Assembly (NCBI GenBank): GCA_021298315.1
Contig: JAJTFC010000006.1
Location: 1-64,000 of the forward strand
Source: Planctomycetaceae bacterium
Lineage (GTDB): Bacteria; Planctomycetota; Planctomycetia; Pirellulales; Pirellulaceae
Direction of reading: 5' to 3'
Length of the DNA stretch: 64,000 bases
The notes under the pieces are model-generated. The model did not search any database and was not told the origin of the DNA. It was given only the letters and a program-made list of their open reading frames with translations. Positions 52,865 through 61,945 of this stretch are shown piece by piece. The number at the start of each line of letters is the position of its first letter. The first letter of the stretch is position 1. The position numbers were made by a program, and so were the translations under genes.

Positions 52865-54268
52865 CTACTGCTTCTTGATCGCGTACAAGGCTTGGTAGGA
52901 ACGGATGTACAGCACCCCATCGGCGACGACCGGACTGGCAGTGATGGCCTCCCCCATAGGATTGGTCGAAACGATTTGAAAATCCCGCCCTGCCTTGACT
53001 ACCGTGCAGTGCCCATCGTTGGATGCAAAATAGATATGGCCATCGGCATAAGTCGGACTGGATCGATGCTGACCTGTATAAGTACGTTGAAAGTAGATTT
53101 CCTGGCCAGTCTTGTGATCCAAACACTGCAACTTTCCATCCTTGTGCAACACATAAACTAGTCCATCGACCACCAGAGGAATCGACACATCGGGAGTCCG
53201 GGGGATGTTCCATGCGACCACATCGGACTTGGCCGATGACTCCCCTTGCAATGCATCGCTGACCTTGAGCGCGACCATGGGGCCTTCCTTTGCCGTCGGC
53301 ACAATGATCGATCCTGGGATCACCAACGGCGAGGCTACAAAACGGAACGTCGGGTCGCTCTGCTTAGGATTGATCTTCGTGGGCCCATTAAGATCTCCGA
53401 ATCGCCACAGCTCCTTGCCATCGCTGAGATTATGGCCTGTGATGCAGTCGGCTCCATGAACCACCAAAAACTCTTGCTTGCCATCTCGGTAGATGAATGG
53501 TGAAGCATACGAGTGTTTGCACTCGAATTCAGCTTGAGTGATTCGATCCACCGACCAGATTGTCTCACCGGTTTGCTTATCAAGCTTGATGACTTTTCCC
53601 GTGCGAGTATTGTCGTCCCGACGCATAGGGCCATGGAGCAATTGCAAGTAAAGAGCATCGCCATCGAGCACCGGAGTGCTGGTCATCCCAAATTGAATAT
53701 CGAGCTTTCCAAACTTGTCGTTGACATCAAGTTTCCAAACCATTTGTCCATCGACGGTGAAACAAGCCAAGATACCAGTGCCAAAGAAACACCAAACATG
53801 CTTGCCATCCGTGCTTGGCGAAGGCGATGCGGAGTTTCCCTCACCGGCGCGTGCGTCCTGATTGCCCGACCCGACCTTCTGCTGCCATAGCTTCTTGCCA
53901 TCCTTGGTGCTGACGGCGATCAAAACCAAATCATCACCTTCAGAGCTGGTCAAAAAGATTCGATCGTTCCAAACCACAGGGGTCGCTCCAGCTTGACCTG
54001 GCAACTCGCACCGCCAGAGCACGTTCTCTTTTGGAGACCATTGCGTCGCTATGTTCTTCTCGGTCGATACGCCATCGTTCTTTGGGCCTCGCCACTGAGG
54101 CCAATTGTCGGCCATCGCACCGCTGATGGTTCCACTGGCTAGCAGCCCACCTAGGAGCATCGCTTTTGCGTTCCTATTGGAGGAGGTCGAGAAATTTTTG
54201 TTACTGGTTCGTTGCATAGGTGGGGTACTTATCAAGGGTATATGGCTGGAAGGAATGGGTTTGCTCAT
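52865..54268 (-). CDS. Exported PQQ-type beta-propeller protein
   Basis: The product (467 residues from ATG 54268; 54217 and 54367 are alternatives) has a signal segment (MLLGGLLASGTISGAMA). The N-terminal propeller motif NWPQWRGPKNDGVS is the classic opening of planctomycete BamB-like PQQ propellers. Repeated blade signatures such as AVSTKDGKKLWQQK, DKQTGETIWSV and DHKTGQEIYFQ follow. No catalytic residues are visible. It starts divergently from the amylase gene, with 78 bases between the chosen starts. Confidence 0.82.
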   Translation of the reverse strand: MSKPIPSSHIPLISTPPMQRTSNKNFSTSSNRNAKAMLLGGLLASGTISGAMADNWPQWRGPKNDGVSTEKNIATQWSPKENVLWRCELPGQAGATPVVWNDRIFLTSSEGDDLVLIAVSTKDGKKLWQQKVGSGNQDARAGEGNSASPSPSTDGKHVWCFFGTGILACFTVDGQMVWKLDVNDKFGKLDIQFGMTSTPVLDGDALYLQLLHGPMRRDDNTRTGKVIKLDKQTGETIWSVDRITQAEFECKHSYASPFIYRDGKQEFLVVHGADCITGHNLSDGKELWRFGDLNGPTKINPKQSDPTFRFVASPLVIPGSIIVPTAKEGPMVALKVSDALQGESSAKSDVVAWNIPRTPDVSIPLVVDGLVYVLHKDGKLQCLDHKTGQEIYFQRTYTGQHRSSPTYADGHIYFASNDGHCTVVKAGRDFQIVSTNPMGEAITASPVVADGVLYIRSYQALYAIKKQ

Positions 54269-54346
54269 CGACTGCTGGGCTGTGAGTCGCTCGATAGTAT
54301 AATCTCCGGCGGCGACTTTTTGTGCGTCCATTTGGTCTCTCCTGAA

Positions 54347-56314
54347 ATGACTTCGTCTATGTCTCAAAAATACTGTTTGTGTCTGGTAGCCTTGCTATTT
54401 CTCAGGCCTGTCTTGGCTCAGGATTCGAGCAGTCCCTCCTCTGGTTTTTCGGTCAACCGAGTCGAACCACCTTCTTGGTGGATCGCATCGAAGACCACTC
54501 CGATTCGACTCCTGATCAGTGGGCAAGGTTTAACCGACAAACTCACTTTGTCGGCCGACCGCGAGGGGCTCGTCTTTACGAACCTTAGCGCTAGCCAAAA
54601 CGGTCACTACTTGTTTGCCGATCTGCACATCGCACCTGACTGCAGGCCCGGTCCGGTGATGATTGAACTTACCCGCAACCCGGTGAATTCCCCAAGCATC
54701 AAAACTCAGTTCTCTTGGGATGTGCTTGAGTATCCCTGGGTGGAACCGGCTGGATTTGGTCCCGAGGACTTCATCTACTTTCTCATGCCCGATCGTTTCT
54801 GCGATTCCGATCCTGCAAACAATCGCCCAACAAAATCCCTAGATATCTACGACCGCAAAAAATCTCGTTTCTATCACGGTGGAGATATCCAAGGCATCAC
54901 CAGCAAACTCGATTACATCCAAAGCCTTGGAGCCACAGCGATTTGGACCACCCCAATCTACGATAACAACGATGCACCAGACTTAAAAGAAATGCATCCC
55001 GAACCAGGTGGTACTGAGCCCGTGCCAACGACCGGTTACCACGGATATGGAGCCATCGATCTATACCGAGTCGATGAGCATTTCGGGACCATCGAGGATC
55101 TCAAAGCGTTCATCGATCAAGCCCATCGGCGTGGGATGAAGGTGATCCAGGACCAAGTTGCTAATCATACCGGGCCCTATCATGTCTGGGTGCAAGACCC
55201 ACCGACTCCCACATGGTGGAACGGTACGGCCCAATCTCACCTAAAGAACAACTGGCAGAAATGGACGGCCATGAATCCTCGCGCCGCCTATCAAACCCAA
55301 CAACTCAATCTCGAAGGTTGGTTCGGTGATGTCCTTCCCGACCTGAATCAAGATGATCCAGAGGTCGCTAAGTACCTGATCCAACACTCGATTTGGTGGC
55401 TTGGTGTAGCCGGTTTCGATGCGATCCGTATGGATACTCTTCCGCACGTACCAAGACTATTTTGGCAACAGTGGGGCAGTGCTGTCAAACGGGAATTCCC
55501 TAAAACCAAAATCCTAGGAGAACTCTATGACCAAGACCCGGTGTTGGTGGCTTATTATCAAGGTGGACGTGCCGGCCACGATGGTATCGATACCAACATC
55601 GACACCCTTTTTGACTTTGGGCTCTTTACGCCGATTCGAAATGTCTTTGCCAAAGGCAAAAGCATCCGGGAAGTGCATCAGATGTTTGCAAGGGACTGGC
55701 TCTACGTCGATCCGAACCGCCTAGCTACTTTCATCGGCGTCCACGATATGCCTCGCTTTATGCATGAGAAAGGTGCATCGATCGACGGGCTCAAATCGGC
55801 CATGACGCTGATGATGACCAGTCGAGGTACGCCGATCCTCTACTACGGAGACGAACTGGCGATGCCCGGTGGCGAAGACCCCGATAATCGCCGTGACTTT
55901 CCCGGCGGATTTCCAGGCGACTCACGCAACGCTTTCGAGGATGCTGGCCGACAACCCAACGAGCGCGCTGTCTGGAACCACATCGCTAAACTCGGTTCGT
56001 TACGCAAAGCCTATGGAGCATTATCAACTGGCAAGTCTCTTGACTTGGTCGATGCCGAGCAACACTATGCCTATGCTCGCATCAGCGATCAGCACACACT
56101 TGTCATCGCCCTAAACAACGACACACAAGCCGCAACGATCGAGCTGGATCCCTCGGTATTGCCCTGCAAGTCCCTGACCAAGGGTTGGTCGTTTCAATGC
56201 GATGACCTTCTAGGTAGCAACAACGTGCTGCGGGTCGAGCGAGAATCCAAAATTCCGATAGCTACTGTGACGCTCCCGGCTCGCTCGAGTGCTGTATTTC
56301 TGCTACCCGAGTAG
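54347..56314 (+). CDS. Exported GH13 alpha-amylase/cyclomaltodextrinase-like enzyme
   Basis: The 655-residue product has a signal peptide (KYCLCLVALLFLRPVLA-QDS) and a beta-sandwich N-domain (about 25-140) of the cyclomaltodextrinase type. The GH13 barrel begins at DFIYFLMPDRFCDSD. Catalytic residues are nucleophile D363 (DAIRMDTLPHV), acid E392 (ILGELYD) and D467 (GVHDMPRF); the residue before HD, normally Asn, is Val here. It should act on alpha-1,4-glucans or maltooligosaccharides outside the cytoplasm. The start at 54347 was preferred to 54212, which lies inside the divergent gene. Confidence 0.9.
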   Translation: MTSSMSQKYCLCLVALLFLRPVLAQDSSSPSSGFSVNRVEPPSWWIASKTTPIRLLISGQGLTDKLTLSADREGLVFTNLSASQNGHYLFADLHIAPDCRPGPVMIELTRNPVNSPSIKTQFSWDVLEYPWVEPAGFGPEDFIYFLMPDRFCDSDPANNRPTKSLDIYDRKKSRFYHGGDIQGITSKLDYIQSLGATAIWTTPIYDNNDAPDLKEMHPEPGGTEPVPTTGYHGYGAIDLYRVDEHFGTIEDLKAFIDQAHRRGMKVIQDQVANHTGPYHVWVQDPPTPTWWNGTAQSHLKNNWQKWTAMNPRAAYQTQQLNLEGWFGDVLPDLNQDDPEVAKYLIQHSIWWLGVAGFDAIRMDTLPHVPRLFWQQWGSAVKREFPKTKILGELYDQDPVLVAYYQGGRAGHDGIDTNIDTLFDFGLFTPIRNVFAKGKSIREVHQMFARDWLYVDPNRLATFIGVHDMPRFMHEKGASIDGLKSAMTLMMTSRGTPILYYGDELAMPGGEDPDNRRDFPGGFPGDSRNAFEDAGRQPNERAVWNHIAKLGSLRKAYGALSTGKSLDLVDAEQHYAYARISDQHTLVIALNNDTQAATIELDPSVLPCKSLTKGWSFQCDDLLGSNNVLRVERESKIPIATVTLPARSSAVFLLPE

Positions 56315-56323
56315 ATAGATACA

Positions 56324-56614
56324 CTACCAACGAATTTCGACGCTCGCTCCTGCTCGAACACCGAGCATGATCGCCGCAGAGTCTTCGACCAAATGGAGCT
56401 TCAGCGGTGCATCCCCATCGGCGATCGCAATGAGCGTCATGGCCGGTTGCTGATGATCATCCCCAAAGAGACCGACGGTCTCATGTTCCTGATCGACCAA
56501 GATTCTCGTCTCGGTCGAACGAGGAACATCGTTCCAAGCCGTGGGGGCAATGTCGGTGATCAAGTCCCCATTGCTGGAAACCTCGACGACCTTTCCTTGA
56601 ATTCGTCTCGACAC
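56324..56614 (-). CDS. Stand-alone SAM hydroxide adenosyltransferase C-domain-like protein
   Basis: The 96-residue product resembles only the C-terminal beta-barrel domain of SAM hydroxide adenosyltransferases (DUF62/fluorinase family). The landmarks are GKVVEVSSNGDLITDI, MTLIAIADGDAPL and EDSAAIMLGVRAGASVEI. The N-terminal catalytic domain, which carries the Asp-Arg-His triad, is absent. It therefore cannot be assumed to hydrolyse SAM. It ends nine bases from the convergent amylase gene. Confidence 0.6.
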   Translation of the reverse strand: MSRRIQGKVVEVSSNGDLITDIAPTAWNDVPRSTETRILVDQEHETVGLFGDDHQQPAMTLIAIADGDAPLKLHLVEDSAAIMLGVRAGASVEIRW

Positions 56615-56778
56615 TTGTGCGGCTCCTGGGATGTGGCTCTAGCGGCGAATTCGACCTGCATATGCATTGCTTCGCCACATGAGCATTTTATACAAACCTG
56701 TCAACTAAGGGGGCTAGCTCGATCCCAGTTACCGAAATCGGCTTCGCACAAAATTCACAACATTAACAAACGCTAACC

Positions 56779-58272
56779 TCACCGCGTCGGCAGTGCTACT
56801 AACCACCCTTTAGGCCCCTTGCGCATGACACCTAACCACCGCCCCTGCTGGACATCGACCACCGGCGTGCCGTCAAACTCCCCAGAGAGCTCAAAAGTAC
56901 TATCGAGTTGCAAGCCACGATCGGTTTTGGAATACCGACTACCATCGACGAGCACCGACCGCTCCGTCTCGGATCCTACGATCAAAATATCTCTAGCCAA
57001 AGAATCGGCTGCACCGAAATCAACAGGCCGAAGAAATTGGCTTGCATCGAGCAGTGGTTCGGCAATGGATGGCTGGGCAGTCAACTTGATACGCACCACC
57101 TTGCTTCCATCCGAAAGCGGGATCGTTTCCATGGGATCGAAGGTCTCCTGCGACACCCCGGCTACTTCCAGTTGACCGCTTTTATCGATGGCCGACTTTG
57201 AAAGGGTGGCAAAGTCCTCACGACAGAGCATCGACCCGTCGTCAAGCAGGAGTCCCCAACCTAGTTTTTGTTTATCGACCTGAAAACCAAAGGAGTTTTG
57301 TTTCCAGACCAAGCTAGTGCGGTAACTGACGGGCGATTGACGCTGCAACTTATCCCAAATCGCACCGTAGGGAAGCGAGGGTTTCCACTGATCCCAATCG
57401 TCATCGGGTTTCTCGTGAAGGACGAACCTAGCACCCGTGCCGACGACCTTCCCCTTGGAGTCTGGCGTAGCAAACTCGATCCCACCGTAGAGAACTTGGC
57501 TCAACGAATCGGCTTCGAGTTCCAAACCTGTGATTCCAAGGCTAACTCGCCAACCACTTCGCAACCAAAACTTGGTATTGGTTCGCACTAGTTCATGGAA
57601 CTCTGGGTCGATCGCACATCGTACCAGAACACTGCGTGCGTCGCTGGCCAAGGTCACCGAGAGGACATCGCCCACATGGAACCCCCGGTGAAGAATGGGC
57701 GTACCGCTGTCCAAACCATAACGTTTTGGGGAATCGAGGATGATTTCGACCGATCCCTCTTTAGGTCGAATCGGGGGGGCCGACTCCAAACCTGCAAAAC
57801 GCTTGACGCTGTATTTGTCGCTCGGCCCGGGCTCCATCGCAATGTACTTAGGACCAACGATCGTATCGAGCCCCCGGATCGAATCAAAAGAGACAATCGG
57901 TCTGGCGATCCAAAAAATGGTTCCATCGGTAACGACGCGACGAGCACTGGGATTCAACCGCACTGAAACCAAAATCCCGGGCGTGGTATCTCGGGGCGAC
58001 GATGATTCCGTCGTCGGTACCGCTAAAGCGATTTTTTCGACACGGCCAACCTCAATCCCTCGGTAGCGTAGGGACTCCCCAGGTTGCAATCCATGCCCCT
58101 GCTCGAACTCGATGTGAATCAGATCCCCTTGGTTCTGATAGGCTCTTGCAAAGAGGACGAGGCTCAAGACTCCACATAGCACCGTGACGAGCCAGAACCA
58201 CGAAAGACGAGTTTGCTTCTTTGAGATCGGCACTGCCAGCGGCACTGTTTCTTCACTCGAACTGGGCTGCAT
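56779..58272 (-). CDS. MCE-domain (PqiB/MlaD-like) membrane-anchored protein
   Basis: The 497-residue protein has one N-terminal membrane helix (about 24-43, FWLVTVLCGVLSLVLFARA). Two MCE beta-barrel domains follow (about 50-150 and 172-270; FEQGHGLQPGESLRYRGIEVG and SGTPILHRGFHVGDVLSV). The PqiB/MlaD family builds periplasmic rings or tunnels for lipid transport between membranes. No permease or ATPase of an Mla system is adjacent. The C-terminal half (from about 330) contains a trypsin-like/PDZ-like part often seen in planctomycete exported proteins, but it is not identified. Confidence 0.8.
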   Translation of the reverse strand: MQPSSSEETVPLAVPISKKQTRLSWFWLVTVLCGVLSLVLFARAYQNQGDLIHIEFEQGHGLQPGESLRYRGIEVGRVEKIALAVPTTESSSPRDTTPGILVSVRLNPSARRVVTDGTIFWIARPIVSFDSIRGLDTIVGPKYIAMEPGPSDKYSVKRFAGLESAPPIRPKEGSVEIILDSPKRYGLDSGTPILHRGFHVGDVLSVTLASDARSVLVRCAIDPEFHELVRTNTKFWLRSGWRVSLGITGLELEADSLSQVLYGGIEFATPDSKGKVVGTGARFVLHEKPDDDWDQWKPSLPYGAIWDKLQRQSPVSYRTSLVWKQNSFGFQVDKQKLGWGLLLDDGSMLCREDFATLSKSAIDKSGQLEVAGVSQETFDPMETIPLSDGSKVVRIKLTAQPSIAEPLLDASQFLRPVDFGAADSLARDILIVGSETERSVLVDGSRYSKTDRGLQLDSTFELSGEFDGTPVVDVQQGRWLGVMRKGPKGWLVALPTR

Positions 58273-58386
58273 TACAAGGATTCTCGGTTTTCAACGATTC
58301 CGGGGTTTGTATCACTCGACCCTTGATTGTACGATAATCGAGTCAGAAAAGAGAGATTCAAGGCTCGATAGAAACGGAGCATATCC

Positions 58387-58590
58387 ATGAACGATACGTT
58401 GCAAATACTCACTGGTCGAATTGCCGGACCTTTGGCACACGCCGGACACGGCCCGGTCGATGCGAACCACCCACTCCATTACTTGACCACCCCTGAGCAT
58501 TTTTTGGGAGTGCTGGGCCTCGTCGCCTGTGTCGTCTGTGCTACATGGTTTATCAGTCGATTGATTTATCGGATTTCAAATCCGACCTGA
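58387..58590 (+). CDS. Small membrane protein of unknown function
   Basis: The 67-residue product has one membrane helix (about 38-60, FLGVLGLVACVVCATWFISRLIY) and a His-rich lumenal part (HAGHGPVDANHPLHYL). GGAG stands eight bases before ATG 58387, a good ribosome-binding site for this genome. The gene's end overlaps the convergent SIMPL-domain gene by 25 bases. Confidence 0.65.
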   Translation: MNDTLQILTGRIAGPLAHAGHGPVDANHPLHYLTTPEHFLGVLGLVACVVCATWFISRLIYRISNPT

Positions 58591-59612
58591 ATGCTAACCG
58601 ATAAAACGAGGTCATTCGGGTTCGATTGAAGCACCCGTCGCTCGGTTTTCTCTTGAGCATCTTGAACCGCATAAGGGGTAGTCACTAGCACACCGTTGAC
58701 ATAGGACGGGCCGGTGTTGGTGGGACTTGGCGCCAAGGATTGGATGGTCGAACTGATCATTCGGACTTCTCCAAGCTGCTTGCCGGCGGCTTCTGCTAAA
58801 CGCTGTGCTTGCCCCTTGGCTTTCTCAAAGCACTTCTTCAAGGCTGCGGCTTCTTGACCCTCACTCAGTACTCCTACGTAGAGAACTTGAGAGTCGACAT
58901 TGCCAGTCGGCATCGATGAGGAAACATAAGCACTCGCACCCATCAAAGGCATGATCTGCTCGAGCTCTTCCTCGGAGAGTTGCACCCGCAACTTGGTACC
59001 TCGAAAGTCCTTTGACTGTGCCAACCGACGAAGCTTGGCACCAAACTCAATACTCCCATCGAGCGTCTCTTCCGTGATAGGCCACTCGGCCACAAGCCGA
59101 TTGGTCGCAGCATGAATAAACGGCAGCGGTTCGGAATCCCCATCGAGTTCCTCCTCTTCTTGGAGGAGCATTTCGCGCAAGCGACCCCGCATTTGCGGAT
59201 TGTTCACCTGCATCTGTGCCGCCTGTCGACGCATCCACTGACGTGCCGACTCGGGATTCTCGACGAAAGGAACCGTGTTGGTCAAGATGGGCATCGTCCA
59301 GCGATAAGTGCCGTCGGTGCGACCGAGTTCACCTAAGAGTTTTTCGACCGTTTTGCGATGCTCCCGAATTGATGCGATCGCTTCCTCACCCTGGCGACCT
59401 TCGACTCGAAATGGAACGCGTAACTGAACAGCAACAGGTTGAAGCGTCACAGATTCTTGAGCAGACACACTCAGCAGCGGCGCACTTGCGACCGCTCCAC
59501 TCGAAGCACCGCTGTTCTGAGCCGAGCACATCGATGCTCCAAGAAGACCAAACAAGACCGTTAGACAGCCAATCAACCAATGACGCAACAAGATGACAGC
59601 CTCCAGAACCAC
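58566..59612 (-). CDS. Exported SIMPL-domain (DUF541-like) protein
   Basis: The 348-residue product has a signal peptide (LIGCLTVLFGLLGASMCSA). The C-terminal half resembles the SIMPL/DUF541 fold: AALKKCFEKAKGQAQRLAEAAGKQLGEV is the conserved helix, with beta-strands on both sides (VLYVGVL, LVLSVSIQVGF). An acidic insert (EEEELDGD) is present near 150. The family is periplasmic or outer-membrane associated with unclear function. It lies 91 bases downstream of the DUF1080-PhoD gene. Confidence 0.65.
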   Translation of the reverse strand: MVLEAVILLRHWLIGCLTVLFGLLGASMCSAQNSGASSGAVASAPLLSVSAQESVTLQPVAVQLRVPFRVEGRQGEEAIASIREHRKTVEKLLGELGRTDGTYRWTMPILTNTVPFVENPESARQWMRRQAAQMQVNNPQMRGRLREMLLQEEEELDGDSEPLPFIHAATNRLVAEWPITEETLDGSIEFGAKLRRLAQSKDFRGTKLRVQLSEEELEQIMPLMGASAYVSSSMPTGNVDSQVLYVGVLSEGQEAAALKKCFEKAKGQAQRLAEAAGKQLGEVRMISSTIQSLAPSPTNTGPSYVNGVLVTTPYAVQDAQEKTERRVLQSNPNDLVLSVSIQVGFEIR

Positions 59613-59703
59613 AAAGGAGCGTTGAAATGAGCCTGCTTTATCATACTACGAAGCTCTGTTGATTGTCCCCCAAAAGCCTTGGACAAAAACTTTTTCCTCA
59701 AAG

Positions 59704-61848
59704 TCACCTTTGCAATCCATCGATCTTGAAAGACTCTGGAAATGCAAACTCGCTTACCTGTTTGCCCGTGACATCGTGATGGCGAATCGTGAGCCTCGGA
59801 ATCGACCCGGTTGCATCATAAGTCAACTCACCGGAAAGAAAGCCACCTTGAACCCGAAGAAAGCGGTGCTCGGGTCGCGTATCGCCGACTTTCCAACCCA
59901 GTTCGTGATTCTCACTACCCGGCCCACACCCAAACTCCCATACCTTCGTTACCTCATCGACCGATGCATATTGCCAATGGCGATCACCGCAACAGAGAAT
60001 CACTCCTGGGACTTTTGAAAACATCTGACGAAGTTCATTCCCCTCATGCTCAAAGACCGCATTGGCGTGATTGTCTTTCTTGTTGTCACGATCAGGCCCG
60101 ACAATCGGTGTAGGAGTGCAAATAAGTTTGTAAGTGGCTTTGGATTCTTGTAGCGATTTCGAGAGCCACGCCTTTTGCTGGGAACCTAGGATGGTTTTTT
60201 CGGGACCATCGGCCAAGGTATTAGGACTTCGATAGTCGCGGCCTTCGAGAATCCACAACTGAAGTTCTTTCCCCCAGTGGACAGTCTGATAGCGCTCGGG
60301 TTTGCTTGGAAACTGCTCTTCATTGAACAACTTCTTTCCTTCAGCGAACGTTACTGCTCCATACGTCTGACCGGGCCAGCAGTCGTTCGCTAGCGTGTCA
60401 TGATCATCTTTGATGAAATACGATGTCGTGTGGTTGTAAAAATCGCGATTGCTTGGAAGCCCAAAGATCCTACCCCACTTGAATCTCATCAGTGGGACGG
60501 TAAGTGCCCAGGGGTCGGGTTTGTCGTAGTACTCGATGTCCCCAGCATGGACGATAAAGTCCGGGGCGATCGCCTTCATCGCCGGGTAAATCTTATGCCC
60601 ATTCGGGCCGTCGTCACGTCGAATGAAGTCATGGCAAGTGGTGATACAGAACTTCACCGGACTGCTTTCGCTTTCTGCCGGTGCTGTTTTGAAAGCACCT
60701 CGTATCGCTGCTGTAGGGGAACCATCGAGGTTTTGTGCCTCGAGGATCGTGATGTAAGTAACACCTGGTTTCAAACCTTCCAGTTTCCACTGCGCAGTAA
60801 AGTCATTGGCGGCTTGGGTGGTGATCCATTCCAAGGATTTGACATCCTTGCGATGCTCCTCTTGAAAATACGAAAGTCGCACCCGCCCGGCCTTACCCGG
60901 ACACGCTCCGGTCATTTCATCCAAGCCTGCACCGTCAGGGAGTTGCAGTTGCTCGAGTTTGCTAGGATCCTTGAGCTTCGCAAGCTCGCTGGCTTGCCCG
61001 TTGGAGATGCTCTTAAAGGGCTTACCATCGAGAAGTATCTCCGGCCTGCTGGTCGTACGCGTCCAGAGCACAATGCTGCTTTGGTCGGCCCAACTGTTTC
61101 GGCTGGCGTTGGCTAAAAAAGGTCCTTCGTTGTCGATGGCTTTCAGGTCGGGTGCATTGAGCGGTTTAAATACAAAATCTTTGTAGATCGTCACACCACC
61201 GTGGTCCGTTAGCATGAATCGATCTTGATCACCGCTTCGCCCGAAATCGCGTGCACCATAAAATTTGCTAAACGCTATAAGGGTGTCCCAGGCGGCTCCG
61301 GAAGTCGTTCCTGTGGTGACCAACTCCCCATTGAGGTAATGCTCGATACTGTCTCCTAACGCAACGATCTTGGCTTGATTCCACTGGCCCGGAGGATGGA
61401 GAGTCTTTTCCTTTTTGGGCCCTACCAAGTCGTAGATCGAAGCGGTCGAAGTGTTGGAAGTGCTATCGGCGGGATTATCCAAAATTTGGTATTCCAAACC
61501 GAGATAGTTGCTATCGAAAATAGTTGTTCCGAATCGGCGCACACGGTACTTGAGTCCACCGTTGACCCCTTTTTGTATTTTCCAACTAAAGGAGAGTTCG
61601 AAGTTGGAGGGAAGTGGCCGACTGACGATGTTGCCACCTTGACCAGGCTTTACAAGTGCAACTGCACCATCCTTGAACTCCCATCCATCGGAGACCTGCT
61701 TGCCATCGGTTGTCTGCCAAAAATCGCGCTCGGCCCAGTCGTCCTGTGCGGTGGACGCTGAGCAAAAAATTACGAGAAAACAGATCTTACCAAGGAGCAC
61801 TTTGAGCCTGTGCTCAGGATACCGACGACGGAAACATTCACGTTGCAT
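59704..61848 (-). CDS. Fusion of DUF1080 glycan-binding domain with PhoD-like phosphatase
   Basis: The 714-residue product has a long n-region and a signal (KICFLVIFCSASTAQ). A DUF1080/3-keto-disaccharide hydrolase domain spans about 40-230 (NFELSFSWKIQKGVNGGLKY, LGLEYQILD, WNQAKIVALGDSIEHYLNG). A linker and fibronectin-like part (about 240-390) lead to a PhoD/calcineurin-type metallophosphatase (about 395-690). The metal motifs are VHAGDIEYYD, KDDHDTLAND and CCGDRHW. The combination suggests a secreted phosphodiesterase or phosphatase acting on a glycan or phospholipid. It is preceded on its strand by the PPC-domain gene (97 bases). Confidence 0.85.
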   Translation of the reverse strand: MQRECFRRRYPEHRLKVLLGKICFLVIFCSASTAQDDWAERDFWQTTDGKQVSDGWEFKDGAVALVKPGQGGNIVSRPLPSNFELSFSWKIQKGVNGGLKYRVRRFGTTIFDSNYLGLEYQILDNPADSTSNTSTASIYDLVGPKKEKTLHPPGQWNQAKIVALGDSIEHYLNGELVTTGTTSGAAWDTLIAFSKFYGARDFGRSGDQDRFMLTDHGGVTIYKDFVFKPLNAPDLKAIDNEGPFLANASRNSWADQSSIVLWTRTTSRPEILLDGKPFKSISNGQASELAKLKDPSKLEQLQLPDGAGLDEMTGACPGKAGRVRLSYFQEEHRKDVKSLEWITTQAANDFTAQWKLEGLKPGVTYITILEAQNLDGSPTAAIRGAFKTAPAESESSPVKFCITTCHDFIRRDDGPNGHKIYPAMKAIAPDFIVHAGDIEYYDKPDPWALTVPLMRFKWGRIFGLPSNRDFYNHTTSYFIKDDHDTLANDCWPGQTYGAVTFAEGKKLFNEEQFPSKPERYQTVHWGKELQLWILEGRDYRSPNTLADGPEKTILGSQQKAWLSKSLQESKATYKLICTPTPIVGPDRDNKKDNHANAVFEHEGNELRQMFSKVPGVILCCGDRHWQYASVDEVTKVWEFGCGPGSENHELGWKVGDTRPEHRFLRVQGGFLSGELTYDATGSIPRLTIRHHDVTGKQVSEFAFPESFKIDGLQR

Positions 61849-61945
61849 TTCGATAGCGTCCTTCGATGCGCTTGCTCTTTAGATGGCTCTGACCGGGTTG
61901 CAATTATAGCGCGCCCGAGGCTAATGTGCATGCGTTGAGTACGAA

